The notes: a model not told the origin generated them from the letters alone. A DNA stretch of 13,095 nucleotides from an archaeon (GCA_021806865.1 JAKAPU010000062.1:1-13095); one strand, 5' to 3'. Shown: positions 1-7,582, counted from the stretch's first letter. Numbers and translations: made by a program.

Positions 1-787
1 TGATGTCGTGAATAGCAATATGGCGAGGGCAATGAGAATAGTCTCGGTGGAACGAGGTCAAGATCCAGCGTCACTTACAATGATCGCGTTTGGTGGAGCT
101 GGTCCCGTCCATTCAACAAGGCTCGCCAGGCAATTGAAGATTCGTAGGGTTGTGGTACCACTTGCGGCCGGAGTCACTTCAGCGCTGGGTCTTTTGGTCG
201 CAGACATGAAATTTGACTTTGTTAGAACGTATGTCTCAAAAGTCGACTCAATTGAGAAGAAACACGTGTCAGAGCTCTACGAAGAAATGAAAACAGAGGC
301 GGACGGGATGCTATCAAAGATGGAGTACGAGAGGAAATACGTGAGGTCGGTTGACATGAGATATTCGGGGCAGGCGTTTGAGCTCAGCGTTCCGTTCGGG
401 AGCGGCTTTGAAGAGTACGATTTTGAGGCACTCAAGAAATTATTCCTTCAACTCTATCAGAACAGGTATGGCTATACGACAAACGATCCGATCGAGTGCG
501 TCAACTGGCGACTGATCGCGCTGGGTATTGTCCCAAAAGTTACCCTTGCTCAAGAAAGAAAGGAAGGGGAAATGAATATTCAGCACGCTATGAAGGGCCG
601 AAGACGAGCCTACTTTGCAGAAGCCGGAGGCTACGTAGAGTGCGACATTTATGATAGATACAAACTGTTCGATGGGGCGAGTTTTGTTGGACCAGCGATA
701 GTAGAGGAAAAGGAATCGACCTGTGTCGTCCTGCCCGGACAGAGAGTTGGTGTCGATAGGTATGCAAACTTGATAATCGAGGATTGA
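1..787 (+). CDS. hyuA: Hydantoinase/oxoprolinase subunit A, C-terminal part (5' truncated by window)
   Basis: This is the last ~262 codons of a HyuA-family protein (N-methylhydantoinase A / 5-oxoprolinase / acetone carboxylase beta superfamily). With its HyuB partner it performs ATP-dependent opening of a cyclic amide or carboxylation of a ketone; the actual substrate cannot be read from sequence. The frame is open to the window edge, and the residues just before the GTG at 8 already match the family, so that GTG is internal and the true start lies upstream. Visible family motifs are MARAMRIVSVERGQDP, FGGAGPVHSTRLARQL and VPLAAGVTSALGLLVADM (end of the ASKHA-type Hydantoinase_A domain). These are followed by the C-terminal region with RYSGQAFEL and QNRYGYTT. 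The stop overlaps the start of hyuB by 4 nt (TTGA), as expected for translational coupling of a two-subunit enzyme. The family call is firm; the substrate is unknown. Confidence 0.93.
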   Translation, partial: DVVNSNMARAMRIVSVERGQDPASLTMIAFGGAGPVHSTRLARQLKIRRVVVPLAAGVTSALGLLVADMKFDFVRTYVSKVDSIEKKHVSELYEEMKTEADGMLSKMEYERKYVRSVDMRYSGQAFELSVPFGSGFEEYDFEALKKLFLQLYQNRYGYTTNDPIECVNWRLIALGIVPKVTLAQERKEGEMNIQHAMKGRRRAYFAEAGGYVECDIYDRYKLFDGASFVGPAIVEEKESTCVVLPGQRVGVDRYANLIIED

Positions 788-2559
788 TCAAAGAATTGAC
801 AGAGAAATTCGATCCCGTCAGACTTGAGATACTCTGGGGCGGGCTGACTTCGATTGCAGAAGAGATGGGCATTACACTCAAGAGGACCGCATATTCTGAG
901 ATGGTTAGGGAGGCTAACGACTTCTCGTGTGCGCTATTCGACGAAGAAGGGAATATGATTGCGCAGACAGATTACATAGGCAGTCCGGGCCATCTCGGTT
1001 CCGTCAGGGATGCTGTCAAGGAAATGCTCAAGGTGTATCCGTTGGATTCCCTTCAACCAGGAGACAGCCTACTCACAAATGACCCATACCTAGTCGCTGG
1101 TCATCTTCCCGACATCGCTGTTGCGACTCCGATATTCCGAGAGGGCAAGGTCATAGCATTTGCAGTCAACATAACTCACCACACAGATATCGGTGGGAGA
1201 GTAGCGGGAGGACATATCGCAGACTCACGCGAGATCTTTGAAGAGGGAGTCCGCATACCAATTTCAAAACTCTATGAGGCAGGTAAGCCGAACAGAGACG
1301 TACTCAAGATAATCGAGAGCAACGTGCGCGTCCCCTACAAGGAATTAGGCGATTTCAACGCACAGCTCTCATCAAATTTTGTTGCTTCAAAGCGCCTTTC
1401 AGAGTTTATTGACGATTTCAAGCTCAGTCTGGACGACCTGAAGGTAATCTTCGAGCAGGTAATCAATACGGCGGAGGCGGCGATGCGAGAAAGCATTCGC
1501 GAAATGCCGAACGGCATATTCGAGGCGGACGAAGAGATGGAGTCTTTTGACGGAGACTCAAGCATTCCTCTCAAGGTTTCAATCCAGATAAAAGACGACC
1601 AATTGATGGTTGACTTTACAGGAACAGGCAAGCAGAGTCCGCAGGGGATCAACTCTCCTTACAACTATACGTTTGCTTACACTTCCCATGCGGTCAAATG
1701 TGCAACAAATCCTAGGGTCCCGATGAACGAAGGAGTTATGAAGACGGTGGGCATGCAAGTTCCAGAAGGGAGCATCCTGAATCCGAAATTCCCTGCTGCA
1801 GTTGGAGGGAGGCATCTCACTAATTGGAGAATCAACTCATTGGTGTTTAGGGCACTTGCAAAATCCACGCCTGAAAGGGTGATTGCACCAAGCGGAGGAA
1901 CTGGTAGCAACATGCCGCAGTTCTCTGGGATTGATTCTAGAACAGGGAGACCCTTCGTTCAGATTGTGAATCATTCGGGAGGCCTCGGAGCTCGCCCGAT
2001 GAAAGATGGGATTCATTGCTACCCCTTCCCAGCTCGCGCAGAGAACACACCTCTTGAGATAGTCGAATCGGTGTCGCCGATAACTATTCGAAAATTGGAG
2101 CTTGCACAAGATTCGGGAGGAGCTGGGAGATTCCATGGAGGATGTGGCCTCTTGTTTGATGTGAGAATCGACAACCCTGATGGTGCGACTCTACTCAACA
2201 TATCGGGAAGAGACCGGTTCACTGCGTGTGGCTTATTCGGAGGTTTAAACGGTAGAAACACGGAGATACTACTACACAAAAATGGTGCGTCAGCGTGGAA
2301 GAGACTTCATCCGAGAAAGATAGTTCATCTTGAACACGGAGATTATCTTCGTTTCAGACTCCCTGGTGGGGGTGGCTACGGAGACCCGACGAAACGCGAT
2401 CCTGATATGGTCGCAGCGGATGTGTTGAATGGTCTTGTCTCCAGAAAAGCCGCCAAATCTGTGTATAAAGTAGTTCTAGACAAGTCAAACCATGTAGTTG
2501 AGGACAAGACACGATTTTTGCGTAGAGAAGGTACTAGAAGATGCTCCTCATTCCGATAG
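784..2559 (+). CDS. hyuB: Hydantoinase/oxoprolinase subunit B
   Basis: This encodes a 591-aa HyuB-family protein (Hydantoinase_B domain over nearly the whole length, normal size), the catalytic partner of HyuA in ATP-dependent hydantoinase, 5-oxoprolinase or acetone carboxylase-type enzymes. The TTG at 784 is chosen as start because the family N-terminus (DPVRLEILWGGLTSIAEEMG) begins at about residue 10, the next Met lies inside that motif, and TTGA overlaps the hyuA stop. Conserved stretches are LKRTAYSEMVREANDFSCA (32-50), NDPYLVAGHLPD (99-110), HHTDIGGRVAGG (132-143), IFEEGVRIPISKLYEAG (151-167), GGLGARPMKDG (399-409), and near the C-terminus LPGGGGYGDPTKRDPDMV. The enzyme is cytoplasmic. 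No frame damage is seen. The final ~20 residues are basic and unlike the family, which is common at the variable end. No clear terminator follows. Confidence 0.95.
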   Translation: MIKELTEKFDPVRLEILWGGLTSIAEEMGITLKRTAYSEMVREANDFSCALFDEEGNMIAQTDYIGSPGHLGSVRDAVKEMLKVYPLDSLQPGDSLLTNDPYLVAGHLPDIAVATPIFREGKVIAFAVNITHHTDIGGRVAGGHIADSREIFEEGVRIPISKLYEAGKPNRDVLKIIESNVRVPYKELGDFNAQLSSNFVASKRLSEFIDDFKLSLDDLKVIFEQVINTAEAAMRESIREMPNGIFEADEEMESFDGDSSIPLKVSIQIKDDQLMVDFTGTGKQSPQGINSPYNYTFAYTSHAVKCATNPRVPMNEGVMKTVGMQVPEGSILNPKFPAAVGGRHLTNWRINSLVFRALAKSTPERVIAPSGGTGSNMPQFSGIDSRTGRPFVQIVNHSGGLGARPMKDGIHCYPFPARAENTPLEIVESVSPITIRKLELAQDSGGAGRFHGGCGLLFDVRIDNPDGATLLNISGRDRFTACGLFGGLNGRNTEILLHKNGASAWKRLHPRKIVHLEHGDYLRFRLPGGGGYGDPTKRDPDMVAADVLNGLVSRKAAKSVYKVVLDKSNHVVEDKTRFLRREGTRRCSSFR

Positions 2560-2900
2560 TCAAGTGTGGTCAAAGTCCAACGCCTAAATTCGACCGTCGA
2601 TATTACACAACATCGATATTGCAGACACCGCAAATTCGTTAGCTCCAAACGTTCCCGCGTGGCTAACCCGCGGCGCTTTACTTCCCATGGGTGGCAAACG
2701 GAATCGATGAGGAAGAACGAATCACTTTAGCATCTCATTCGTAGCTTTCCTATGTAGCCGACTCAGTTCGGCTTCGAAATGAAGAAACTTCGGGTTAGAG
2801 GAAACGGAGTGATCTACCTTAGAATTTGCGCTATGAATTCACAGCTGTAGATAATCTCGGAATTATGAGTCACAATTGAAGCATAGGATTTGATTGCTGC
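2560..2900. other. Intergenic region without a convincing gene
   Basis: This stretch lies between the hyuB stop and the end of the minus-strand zinc-ribbon frame, two transcription units that converge here. No open frame shows family-like sequence on either strand, and no tRNA cloverleaf could be drawn. It holds an 8-bp direct repeat (TCGATATT at 2597 and 2613) and a weak inverted repeat (ACGAAT 2717-2722 with ATTCGT 2737-2742). There is no T-rich terminator of the usual kind. It could be a decayed gene or a small untranslated RNA locus; nothing in the sequence decides this. Confidence 0.5.
2597..2620. repeat. Short direct repeat TCGATATT x2
   Basis: Two perfect copies of TCGATATT (2597-2604 and 2613-2620) lie 16 bp apart, just downstream of hyuB. 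The repeat is short enough to be chance. It could also be a pair of protein-binding half-sites, but no adjacent promoter supports that. Confidence 0.3.
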
Positions 2901-3239
2901 CTAAGCAGGCTTTGCTACTATGGGCATATCTTTCTTGCACTTCACACACTTTACGAAGACAGGTGGCTGTCTTGTGTGACATTTTGGGCACTCGACCTCA
3001 AGCTTCTGGTTACACGCTTAGCAGTAGACATCAAAAAGGGTAGGTTTGCCGCAATTAATGCAAATTATTCTTAAAGACTGAGCGCAATCAGGGCATTTTT
3101 GATAGTCTTTGCTTACTTCCTTCTTACATCTAGGACATCGTACATATATTGGAGATTCCTTTCCACAAAAGGGGCAAACATTATCCTCTGGAAGCACTAG
3201 CTTTGAACAGTATCTGCACGGCCTCTTGAAACTAGGCAT
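2901..3239 (-). pseudogene. Multi-zinc-ribbon protein interrupted by an in-frame TAA
   Basis: Read on the minus strand from the ATG at 3237-3239, this frame encodes 73 residues, a TAA (3018-3020), then 38 more residues in the same frame to a TAG at 2901-2903. Both halves belong together. CxxC pairs occur at residues 8-11, 22-25, 35-38, 49-52, 60-63, 73-76, 84-87 and 98-101, with the regular spacing of four tandem zinc ribbons (DZANK-like). The stop sits at residue 74, inside the sixth CxxC (Cys-stop-Ala-Cys). One base change from AAA, CAA or GAA would create it. Upstream in-frame Met (3278) is less likely as start: the zinc-ribbon region begins right after the 3239 ATG, and TAATAAA lies about 25 nt before it. 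Tandem zinc ribbons usually bind protein or nucleic acid; the partner is unknown. The product is either a 73-aa truncated protein holding two complete ribbons, or the stop is a sequence error and the full protein is 112 aa. Confidence 0.75.
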
Positions 3240-3304
3240 TGTTGGATAATTATAGGGCACTTCATTTATTAGTTTCAACGAGCTATTTACAACTCAGATC
3301 TCAA
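3240..3304. promoter_or_regulatory. Shared promoter region between divergent zinc-ribbon genes
   Basis: The 65 nt between the two divergent starts are AT-rich. The element TTTATTA (about 3265-3271) reads as TAATAAA on the minus strand. It lies about 26 nt before the minus-strand ATG (a leaderless layout typical of Archaea) and about 34 nt before the plus-strand ATG at 3305. A second AT-rich patch (CTATTTAC, about 3283-3290) could serve the plus gene. One region appears to drive both genes, implying co-regulation. No clear operator palindrome is seen. Confidence 0.45.
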
Positions 3305-3937
3305 ATGCCTCTACAGGCGTTCACGAGAAATTACGAAGATCTGAGCACCGAGGAAGGATTTAGGTTCAATTTCAAGTGCGACATTTGTGGCGACGGGTAC
3401 ACGACTTCGTTTGTAGCTTCAAAGTCTGCAAAGAGACGTGGTTTGTTCAACAAGGTGTCGCAGTTTGGCGGGTACGTCAGCAGCAGCGCCGGTCTTGCCG
3501 GCGTGCTTGGTGGCCGCGCCCAGCATACGCCTGAATGGGAAAAGGAGCATGAGCAAGCGTTCCAAGCCGCAACAAATGAGGCAATGCCACATTTCCATAG
3601 ATGTCCCCGATGCTACAAGTACGTCTGCGACGCCGACTGGAATGAGGAAATGGGAGGTCTCTGCGTGGAAGATGCTCCAAAGATTGCTTCTGAGGTCGGC
3701 GCAGCAAAGGCTAGCGCGACAAAAGATCAGATCTGGGAAAAAGCAAGAACTGCCACACTGTATACTGCAGATTTGAAGGAGCAGCAGACAGTATGCCCTA
3801 ATTGCGGCAAGACCTCAGGAGGGGGGAAATTCTGCAACAACTGCGGAGCACCACTCGGAATGAAAAAGTGTTCGAAATGCGGTGCGGACAATAATCCATC
3901 GGTATACTTTTGCGGGAATTGCGGCAACAAGCTATAG
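3305..3937 (+). CDS. Zinc-ribbon protein with C-terminal double zinc ribbon
   Basis: This encodes a 210-aa cytoplasmic protein of unknown role. The ATG at 3305 is preferred over the TTG at 3239: the 22 extra residues from the TTG look non-coding, would overlap the opposite gene's start codon, and family-like sequence begins only after the ATG. Cys positions are C25/C28 in KCDICGDGYTTSF, then a Gly/Ser-rich amphipathic stretch (about 55-71). Next come C100/C103/C108/C120 (HRCPRCYKYVC and GGLC, a second metal site), a helical linker (125-160), and a double zinc ribbon at C164/C167/C177/C180 and C189/C192/C203/C206 with the CGNCG-type C-terminus. The ribbon motifs are seen directly; a role in protein-protein or nucleic-acid binding is inferred. 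The next gene starts 12 nt after the stop, so the two are almost certainly cotranscribed and may act together. It diverges from another zinc-ribbon gene. Confidence 0.85.
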   Translation: MPLQAFTRNYEDLSTEEGFRFNFKCDICGDGYTTSFVASKSAKRRGLFNKVSQFGGYVSSSAGLAGVLGGRAQHTPEWEKEHEQAFQAATNEAMPHFHRCPRCYKYVCDADWNEEMGGLCVEDAPKIASEVGAAKASATKDQIWEKARTATLYTADLKEQQTVCPNCGKTSGGGKFCNNCGAPLGMKKCSKCGADNNPSVYFCGNCGNKL

Positions 3938-3949
3938 AAGTCAGTGGTA

Positions 3950-5182
3950 ATGTCTTCCGCCCAAGATGAGGAGGTTGCTCCGGAGGGCTCAGAAGAAGCA
4001 GAAATTGTCAAGGTACTGGAGCTCGACGGAAGGTACGCGTACTTCGACGGCGAAACGAAGATCGAAGAGTCCGAATGTAGAATCACTCTCATGAGCGATT
4101 CTGTCCTGATAGACTCAGATGGAGGAGCGCACTACGAATTCCACTACAGAGAGCTAAACAAGATCGAAGAGCTCCCATCTGAGTATCTCGTTACTCTTTC
4201 TCTTGCGGATGGCATTTCTTTCCAGGTGGATTACTTGGGCGCAAAGTACGCCGATTTCCTAAATCACTTGTACCAGTTGAGAAACGATCAACTCGAGCAG
4301 GATCTCTTAATTCAAGAAGGAAAGGCATCCTTCATTACAAAGGGGAAAATCGCATTCTCCGATGTTAGCGAACCATCGCAGGGTGAGGCGAGGATCTACA
4401 AGACAAGACTAGCTTTCTTTCCCAAGGTGGGCGAGCCAGTCTGTCTGAGATTTTCCGATATTTCCTCTTTCAAATTTGAGGACTACGTTGCCGAGTTTCT
4501 GACAAGCGCTGGGCCTCCTGAGAAAATCTCCATTAGCGATCTTGGCAACTACTTCGAAACATTTCAACGAAGTTTTACGGCAGCCAACAGATTACTCCTT
4601 CAAGAGATAAACGACATATTGAAAAGAGTCTATCCTGCTATCTCCTCCTCCAACCTTTTGAGACTTTCGAGGAAAATGATGGACGGGATACCGGTTCCGC
4701 TCATCGATATTGCCGAGCTGGAACCACTTTTCCTTAAATCAATCGAGCTCCAGATCTCCTCAGAAAGTGAGGACCTGGGTAAGAGCCATCAGTACCTGTA
4801 CACGATTGGAGACAAACGGGGCTCATTCATCGGAGCAAAAAGATTCGTCTCCGACTTTCTCTATATCCTGATTCCAATGAAAGCAAGGAACGCAGTCGCA
4901 CTCGAAACAAACGAGAAGGGCCATGCGACATACTTTTTCAAAACGGATTCTGAAAATTCAATCCAGGAGATAGCCTCCGCCCTGAGAGAGATCAATTTCA
5001 GGCGAGAGCCGGTGTATCTGACAGACGAAGACCTTCTAAAACCGCAGTACTCCAAGTACCTCTTTTCGATTCAGCGCATCAAATCGTTGAAGGCTCTTCG
5101 AGATCTGTTCATCGGTCGTGCGATACACGGAGAGTTCGAGGCTTGGAAGAGCCAGGTCGAGGGGCTACTCAAGATCGTCTAA
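3950..5182 (+). CDS. Uncharacterised 410-aa protein paired with a zinc-ribbon gene
   Basis: I do not recognise the family. The ATG at 3950 is chosen; an in-frame GTG two codons earlier is the only close alternative. The product has an acidic N-terminal tail (about 1-20) and no signal peptide or membrane segment. It then has at least two beta-rich segments each ending in a helix: about 38-115 (from YAYFDGETKIEESECRITL to NHLYQLRNDQL) and about 122-220 (from KASFITKGKIAF to the helix around TAANRLLLQEINDILKRVY). A third beta segment, LYTIGDKRGSFIGAKRF to ATYFFKTD, lies near 280-330. The strand-strand-strand-helix rhythm, with hydrophobic residues alternating before a helix, resembles pleckstrin-homology-like folds; this is inference from pattern only. 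It is 12 nt downstream of the zinc-ribbon gene, so it is likely its partner. The frame is intact. Confidence 0.75.
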   Translation: MSSAQDEEVAPEGSEEAEIVKVLELDGRYAYFDGETKIEESECRITLMSDSVLIDSDGGAHYEFHYRELNKIEELPSEYLVTLSLADGISFQVDYLGAKYADFLNHLYQLRNDQLEQDLLIQEGKASFITKGKIAFSDVSEPSQGEARIYKTRLAFFPKVGEPVCLRFSDISSFKFEDYVAEFLTSAGPPEKISISDLGNYFETFQRSFTAANRLLLQEINDILKRVYPAISSSNLLRLSRKMMDGIPVPLIDIAELEPLFLKSIELQISSESEDLGKSHQYLYTIGDKRGSFIGAKRFVSDFLYILIPMKARNAVALETNEKGHATYFFKTDSENSIQEIASALREINFRREPVYLTDEDLLKPQYSKYLFSIQRIKSLKALRDLFIGRAIHGEFEAWKSQVEGLLKIV

Positions 5183-5187
5183 TCAAA

Positions 5188-5205
5188 AAGCGGTTCAAAT
5201 CGCTT
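5188..5205 (+). terminator. Small hairpin after the 410-aa gene
   Basis: A 5-bp perfect stem (AAGCG 5188-5192, CGCTT 5201-5205) with an 8-nt loop lies 6 nt past the stop codon. There is no T-tract after it, only TCTC, so a terminator function is weakly supported. It could equally be a stability element at the transcript end. Confidence 0.3.
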
Positions 5206-5267
5206 CTCGACGAGCCGATGACTGGAGCATTGTTTGGATTAGACCGAGATTCAAAATTGGTGGATGA

Positions 5268-5939
5268 CTCACGGACGTAGTTACCATTCTCTATGATTTT
5301 GCCCTGCAGTACGGATACGCAGGTGTTTTCGTCGTGTCGTTGATTGGTAGCATTGTTCCATTCTTACCAGTCCCGTATCTGGTAATTGTCATTTTGCTTA
5401 GCAGCAGACTAGACCCGCTGACGCTAGGAATTGCAGCTGGCATAGGGGGCTCTCTGGGAAAGATCACTTCCTATGCGCTGGGAAGGAGTGGCTACGCCCT
5501 GTTCAAACCGAGCATGCGAAAGAATATGGATGCGCTGAGGAGTCTAGTGGGGAAGTACGGCGATATCGGGGTCTTTGTCTTTGCGATAACACCACTGCCA
5601 GACGACATCTATCTCATACCAATTGGAATGATGAAGTATTCTTTCTGGAGATTCATCGTTGCAAACACCGCAGGAAAAATCGTTCTCTCCATCGGCGTCG
5701 CACTCTTCAGCAGGAGCTATTTCCAAATTGCGTCCAGCCTGATAGGCGAAGGAAGTCTGATCGTTGCGCTCGCTGTATTGATTCCAGTACTAGTCGTGAT
5801 CACAATAATCCTGCTACGAACGGACTGGGAGCTCATAGCAAGAATATTGAGAAGTGGTGCCGGCTGGAAAGGTGTGTTGTCAAGACTTCCAGAGATCTTG
5901 TCACTATCTCGACGCAAAAGAGAGGACGAGAACATGTGA
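5268..5939 (+). CDS. YqaA/DedA-like (VTT, SNARE-associated) membrane protein, start unclear
   Basis: This is a multi-pass inner-membrane protein of the VTT/SNARE-associated superfamily, whose members are linked to lipid scrambling or proton-dependent transport. Evidence is the re-entrant motif region SLIGSIVPFLPVPYLV, the GGSLGKITSYALGRSGY stretch, and FAITPLPDDIYLIPIGMMKYSFWRF, the TPLPDD form typical of YqaA-like members. About four to five hydrophobic segments follow, then a basic tail (SRRKREDENM). The first usable start codon is GTG 5334 (201 aa), but the frame stays open back to 5268. That upstream part (LYDFALQYGYAGVFVV) is clearly the family's first helix. No ATG, GTG or TTG exists in frame before 5334. 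An ATG at 5264 lies in another frame and would join correctly if 1 or 4 extra bases were removed. The gene is therefore either started from a rare codon such as ATT (5286), N-terminally truncated, or frameshifted by mutation or sequence error. Confidence 0.8.
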   Translation, partial: LTDVVTILYDFALQYGYAGVFVVSLIGSIVPFLPVPYLVIVILLSSRLDPLTLGIAAGIGGSLGKITSYALGRSGYALFKPSMRKNMDALRSLVGKYGDIGVFVFAITPLPDDIYLIPIGMMKYSFWRFIVANTAGKIVLSIGVALFSRSYFQIASSLIGEGSLIVALAVLIPVLVVITIILLRTDWELIARILRSGAGWKGVLSRLPEILSLSRRKREDENM

Positions 5940-6005
5940 ACGACAGATTTTGAGGTAACATCGGACTACAATGGTCGAAGCTAAGCCCGAATGTGACAAA
6001 ATCCA

Positions 6006-6143
6006 GTGATCAGGATTATCAGACAAGAGCATCAAGACATTTTGAATAATCACTTGTGACTCAATCCGACATCGGGAACAACACGATTGATTATCAAGAC
6101 TGAAAATCGTAGTCATGAATTATAATCGATATTTGTGATTAGT
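6006..6143. promoter_or_regulatory. Cluster of GATTATC-type motifs upstream of cydA
   Basis: Within about 140 nt before the bd oxidase operon there are four or five copies of a GATTA core: GGATTATCA (6013-6021), AATAATCA (6044-6051, reverse of TGATTATT), the perfect palindrome TTGATTATCAA (6087-6097), TATAATCG (6121-6128, reverse of CGATTATA) and GTGATTAG (6136-6143). ATCAAGAC also occurs twice (6031 and 6093). The same core recurs after the operon at 8560 and 8582. This reads like an array of binding sites for one regulator, plausibly tied to oxygen or redox control. The motif is seen; the regulator is unknown. Confidence 0.45.
6116..6127 (+). promoter_or_regulatory. Possible TATA box for cydA
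   Basis: AATTATAATC is the most AT-rich hexamer-like element upstream of cydA and lies 75-85 nt before the start codons, which would give a leader of about 50-70 nt. Purine-rich GAGGAG (6180-6185) in that leader is a Shine-Dalgarno-like sequence. A closer alternative is ATAAAGTAA (6190-6198), placed about 25 nt before the ATG at 6218 for a leaderless transcript. Confidence 0.3.
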
Positions 6144-6199
6144 ACACCTGCGCTATCTATGCCGCGCTCGGATAACATCGAGGAGATGCATAAAGTAAT

Positions 6200-7582
6200 T
6201 TGGTTGACGTAGGTACCATGGTGCTGTTCGACAGGTTCCTCTTTGCATTTACAATTGCCTCTCACATCGTCTTTGTCACGATGAGTATCTCACTGATTGC
6301 CGTGATTTCTGTAGCCGAGTTTCTCTCAATCAGGAGGAGAGATCGATACTACGGAATACTTGCCAAGAGACTTTCCAAGGTGTTCGTCATCTCTTTCGGC
6401 GTTGGAACAGCGAGCGGAATCGTGATGGCGGTCGAGCTCGTCACACTTTTCCCAGTGTTCATGACCATTGTCGCCCAGACAGGAGTTATTGCGCTTTTCT
6501 ACGCGGAAGTTTTCGCATTTTTCCTTGAAATAATTGCACTAGTGTTGTATGTGTACTACGCGGATTACTTCAGGAGTAGGTATACTCACTGGTTTCTTTC
6601 GCTCTTCATAGCTGCTGGAACTGTCGTGTCGGCGCTTTTCATAACTATGGTCAATTCATGGATGAATACTCCGAACGGCTTCGATCAGTCCGCGTTCATA
6701 ACGAGTGGGACTGTCAGCGGGATAAATCCATGGGCACCTTTTTTGACAAGTTCGACGCTGGGAGAAATTGGTCACGTCTTGGTGACTACCCTCTTCACAG
6801 GATCAATTCTAGTTGGGGCGTACTTTGGTTGGCTTTGGGTTCGGTCTGCTGATCCGGAAGAGCGCAGAATGTTGACAAAGGGTCTGAAGATCACAGCCGC
6901 GCTGGGAATCTCAATGATAATTCTTTCGGGATTAAGCGGGTCGAACGAAATGGCTACGCTTCTGCAGTATCAGCCACTGAAGTACGCAGCCATCGATGCA
7001 AACCCAGTGTCTGGGACGAATCTTCCTGAAAGATTGTTCGGTACTTTCGTCAACGGTCAATTCACAGGTGGCATCTTGATTCCCGGATTACAATCGCTCT
7101 TGGCTCAGTTTGAGACTGGGATTACGACTCTTCCAGGGCTCTCGCAGTTCCCATCTTCAGGTTGGCCGCCGCTAATCGTTCACACCACCTTCGACATCAT
7201 GGTTGTGGGCGGAATGCTTCTCGGTGCGTATTTCTTACTCTACTTTGTTGCGTGGGCATTTTTGAAAAGGAAACCGTACGAATCCAGGCTGGTTCTCTAC
7301 GCCCAGGTCGCACTGTCATTTCTCGCGCTAGCCGTCTACGAGCTTGGCTGGGTGACAAATGAACTTGGAAGACAACCATGGATTGTCTACAACGTAATGA
7401 CCGTGGCCGCCGCGGCAAACTATTCTTCATCGATGCTGATTCCCGGGATTTTGATAATCGCGTTTTATGTTGTATTGATTCCGACTACTTTCTACTTCTT
7501 CTCCCGCGTGTTCAGCTCGGAATCGATGGAAAAGGAAGAGCGGGAGGAAGAACGAACAATTAGCAGAGGTGTTAACTATTAA
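6200..7582 (+). CDS. cydA: Cytochrome bd quinol oxidase subunit I
   Basis: This haem-bearing membrane subunit oxidises quinol and reduces O2 to water, contributing to the proton gradient and tolerating low oxygen. It is 460 aa from TTG 6200. ATG 6218 (454 aa, AGGT just before it) is an equally reasonable start; numbering here uses 6200. Expected ligands and motifs are present: H22 (haem b595/d site, TIASHIVF), E103 and E110 in YAEVFAFFLE, NSWMNTPNGF (152-161), H192 (b558, GEIGHVLVTT), QPLKYAAIDA (Q-loop Lys/acid, 258-267), M334 (b558, FDIMVVGG), and the signature GRQPW (390-394). Nine or so transmembrane helices are visible. The Q-loop is short, as in archaeal and Gram-positive enzymes. The residue two before Met334 is Asp where E. 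coli has Arg (FRIM). It overlaps the next gene by 14 nt. Confidence 0.93.
   Translation: MVDVGTMVLFDRFLFAFTIASHIVFVTMSISLIAVISVAEFLSIRRRDRYYGILAKRLSKVFVISFGVGTASGIVMAVELVTLFPVFMTIVAQTGVIALFYAEVFAFFLEIIALVLYVYYADYFRSRYTHWFLSLFIAAGTVVSALFITMVNSWMNTPNGFDQSAFITSGTVSGINPWAPFLTSSTLGEIGHVLVTTLFTGSILVGAYFGWLWVRSADPEERRMLTKGLKITAALGISMIILSGLSGSNEMATLLQYQPLKYAAIDANPVSGTNLPERLFGTFVNGQFTGGILIPGLQSLLAQFETGITTLPGLSQFPSSGWPPLIVHTTFDIMVVGGMLLGAYFLLYFVAWAFLKRKPYESRLVLYAQVALSFLALAVYELGWVTNELGRQPWIVYNVMTVAAAANYSSSMLIPGILIIAFYVVLIPTTFYFFSRVFSSESMEKEEREEERTISRGVNY

Noticed and set aside
8..10. GTG at 8 as the true start of hyuA
   Set aside because: The codons before it are in frame and the protein begins in the middle of the family's conserved region, so the gene continues beyond the window.
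3018..3020. TAA, and TAG at 8925-8927, as recoded codons (selenocysteine or pyrrolysine)
   Set aside because: TAA is not used for either; three different stop codons occur in broken frames; the TAG and TGA positions show no catalytic context, no downstream recoding hairpin was seen, and the TGA one lies beyond a frameshift.
3239..3304. TTG 3239 as start of the plus-strand zinc-ribbon gene
   Set aside because: The extra 22 residues show no family-like sequence and the codon overlaps the opposite gene's ATG; the 3305 ATG fits better.
5188..5205. GGTTCAAATC resembling a tRNA T-arm
   Set aside because: No acceptor, D-arm or anticodon stem can be drawn around it; the upstream side is coding sequence. 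It was kept only as a small hairpin.
6087..6097. TTGATTATCAA as an FNR/CRP box
   Set aside because: FNR-type sites have TTGAT and ATCAA separated by four bases; here the gap is one base, so the spacing is wrong for that family.
6186..6212. Eight-codon leader peptide (MHKVIWLT) before cydA preceded by GAGG
   Set aside because: It is too short to distinguish from chance, with no attenuator structure or amino-acid theme; the purine run is more simply a ribosome site for cydA.
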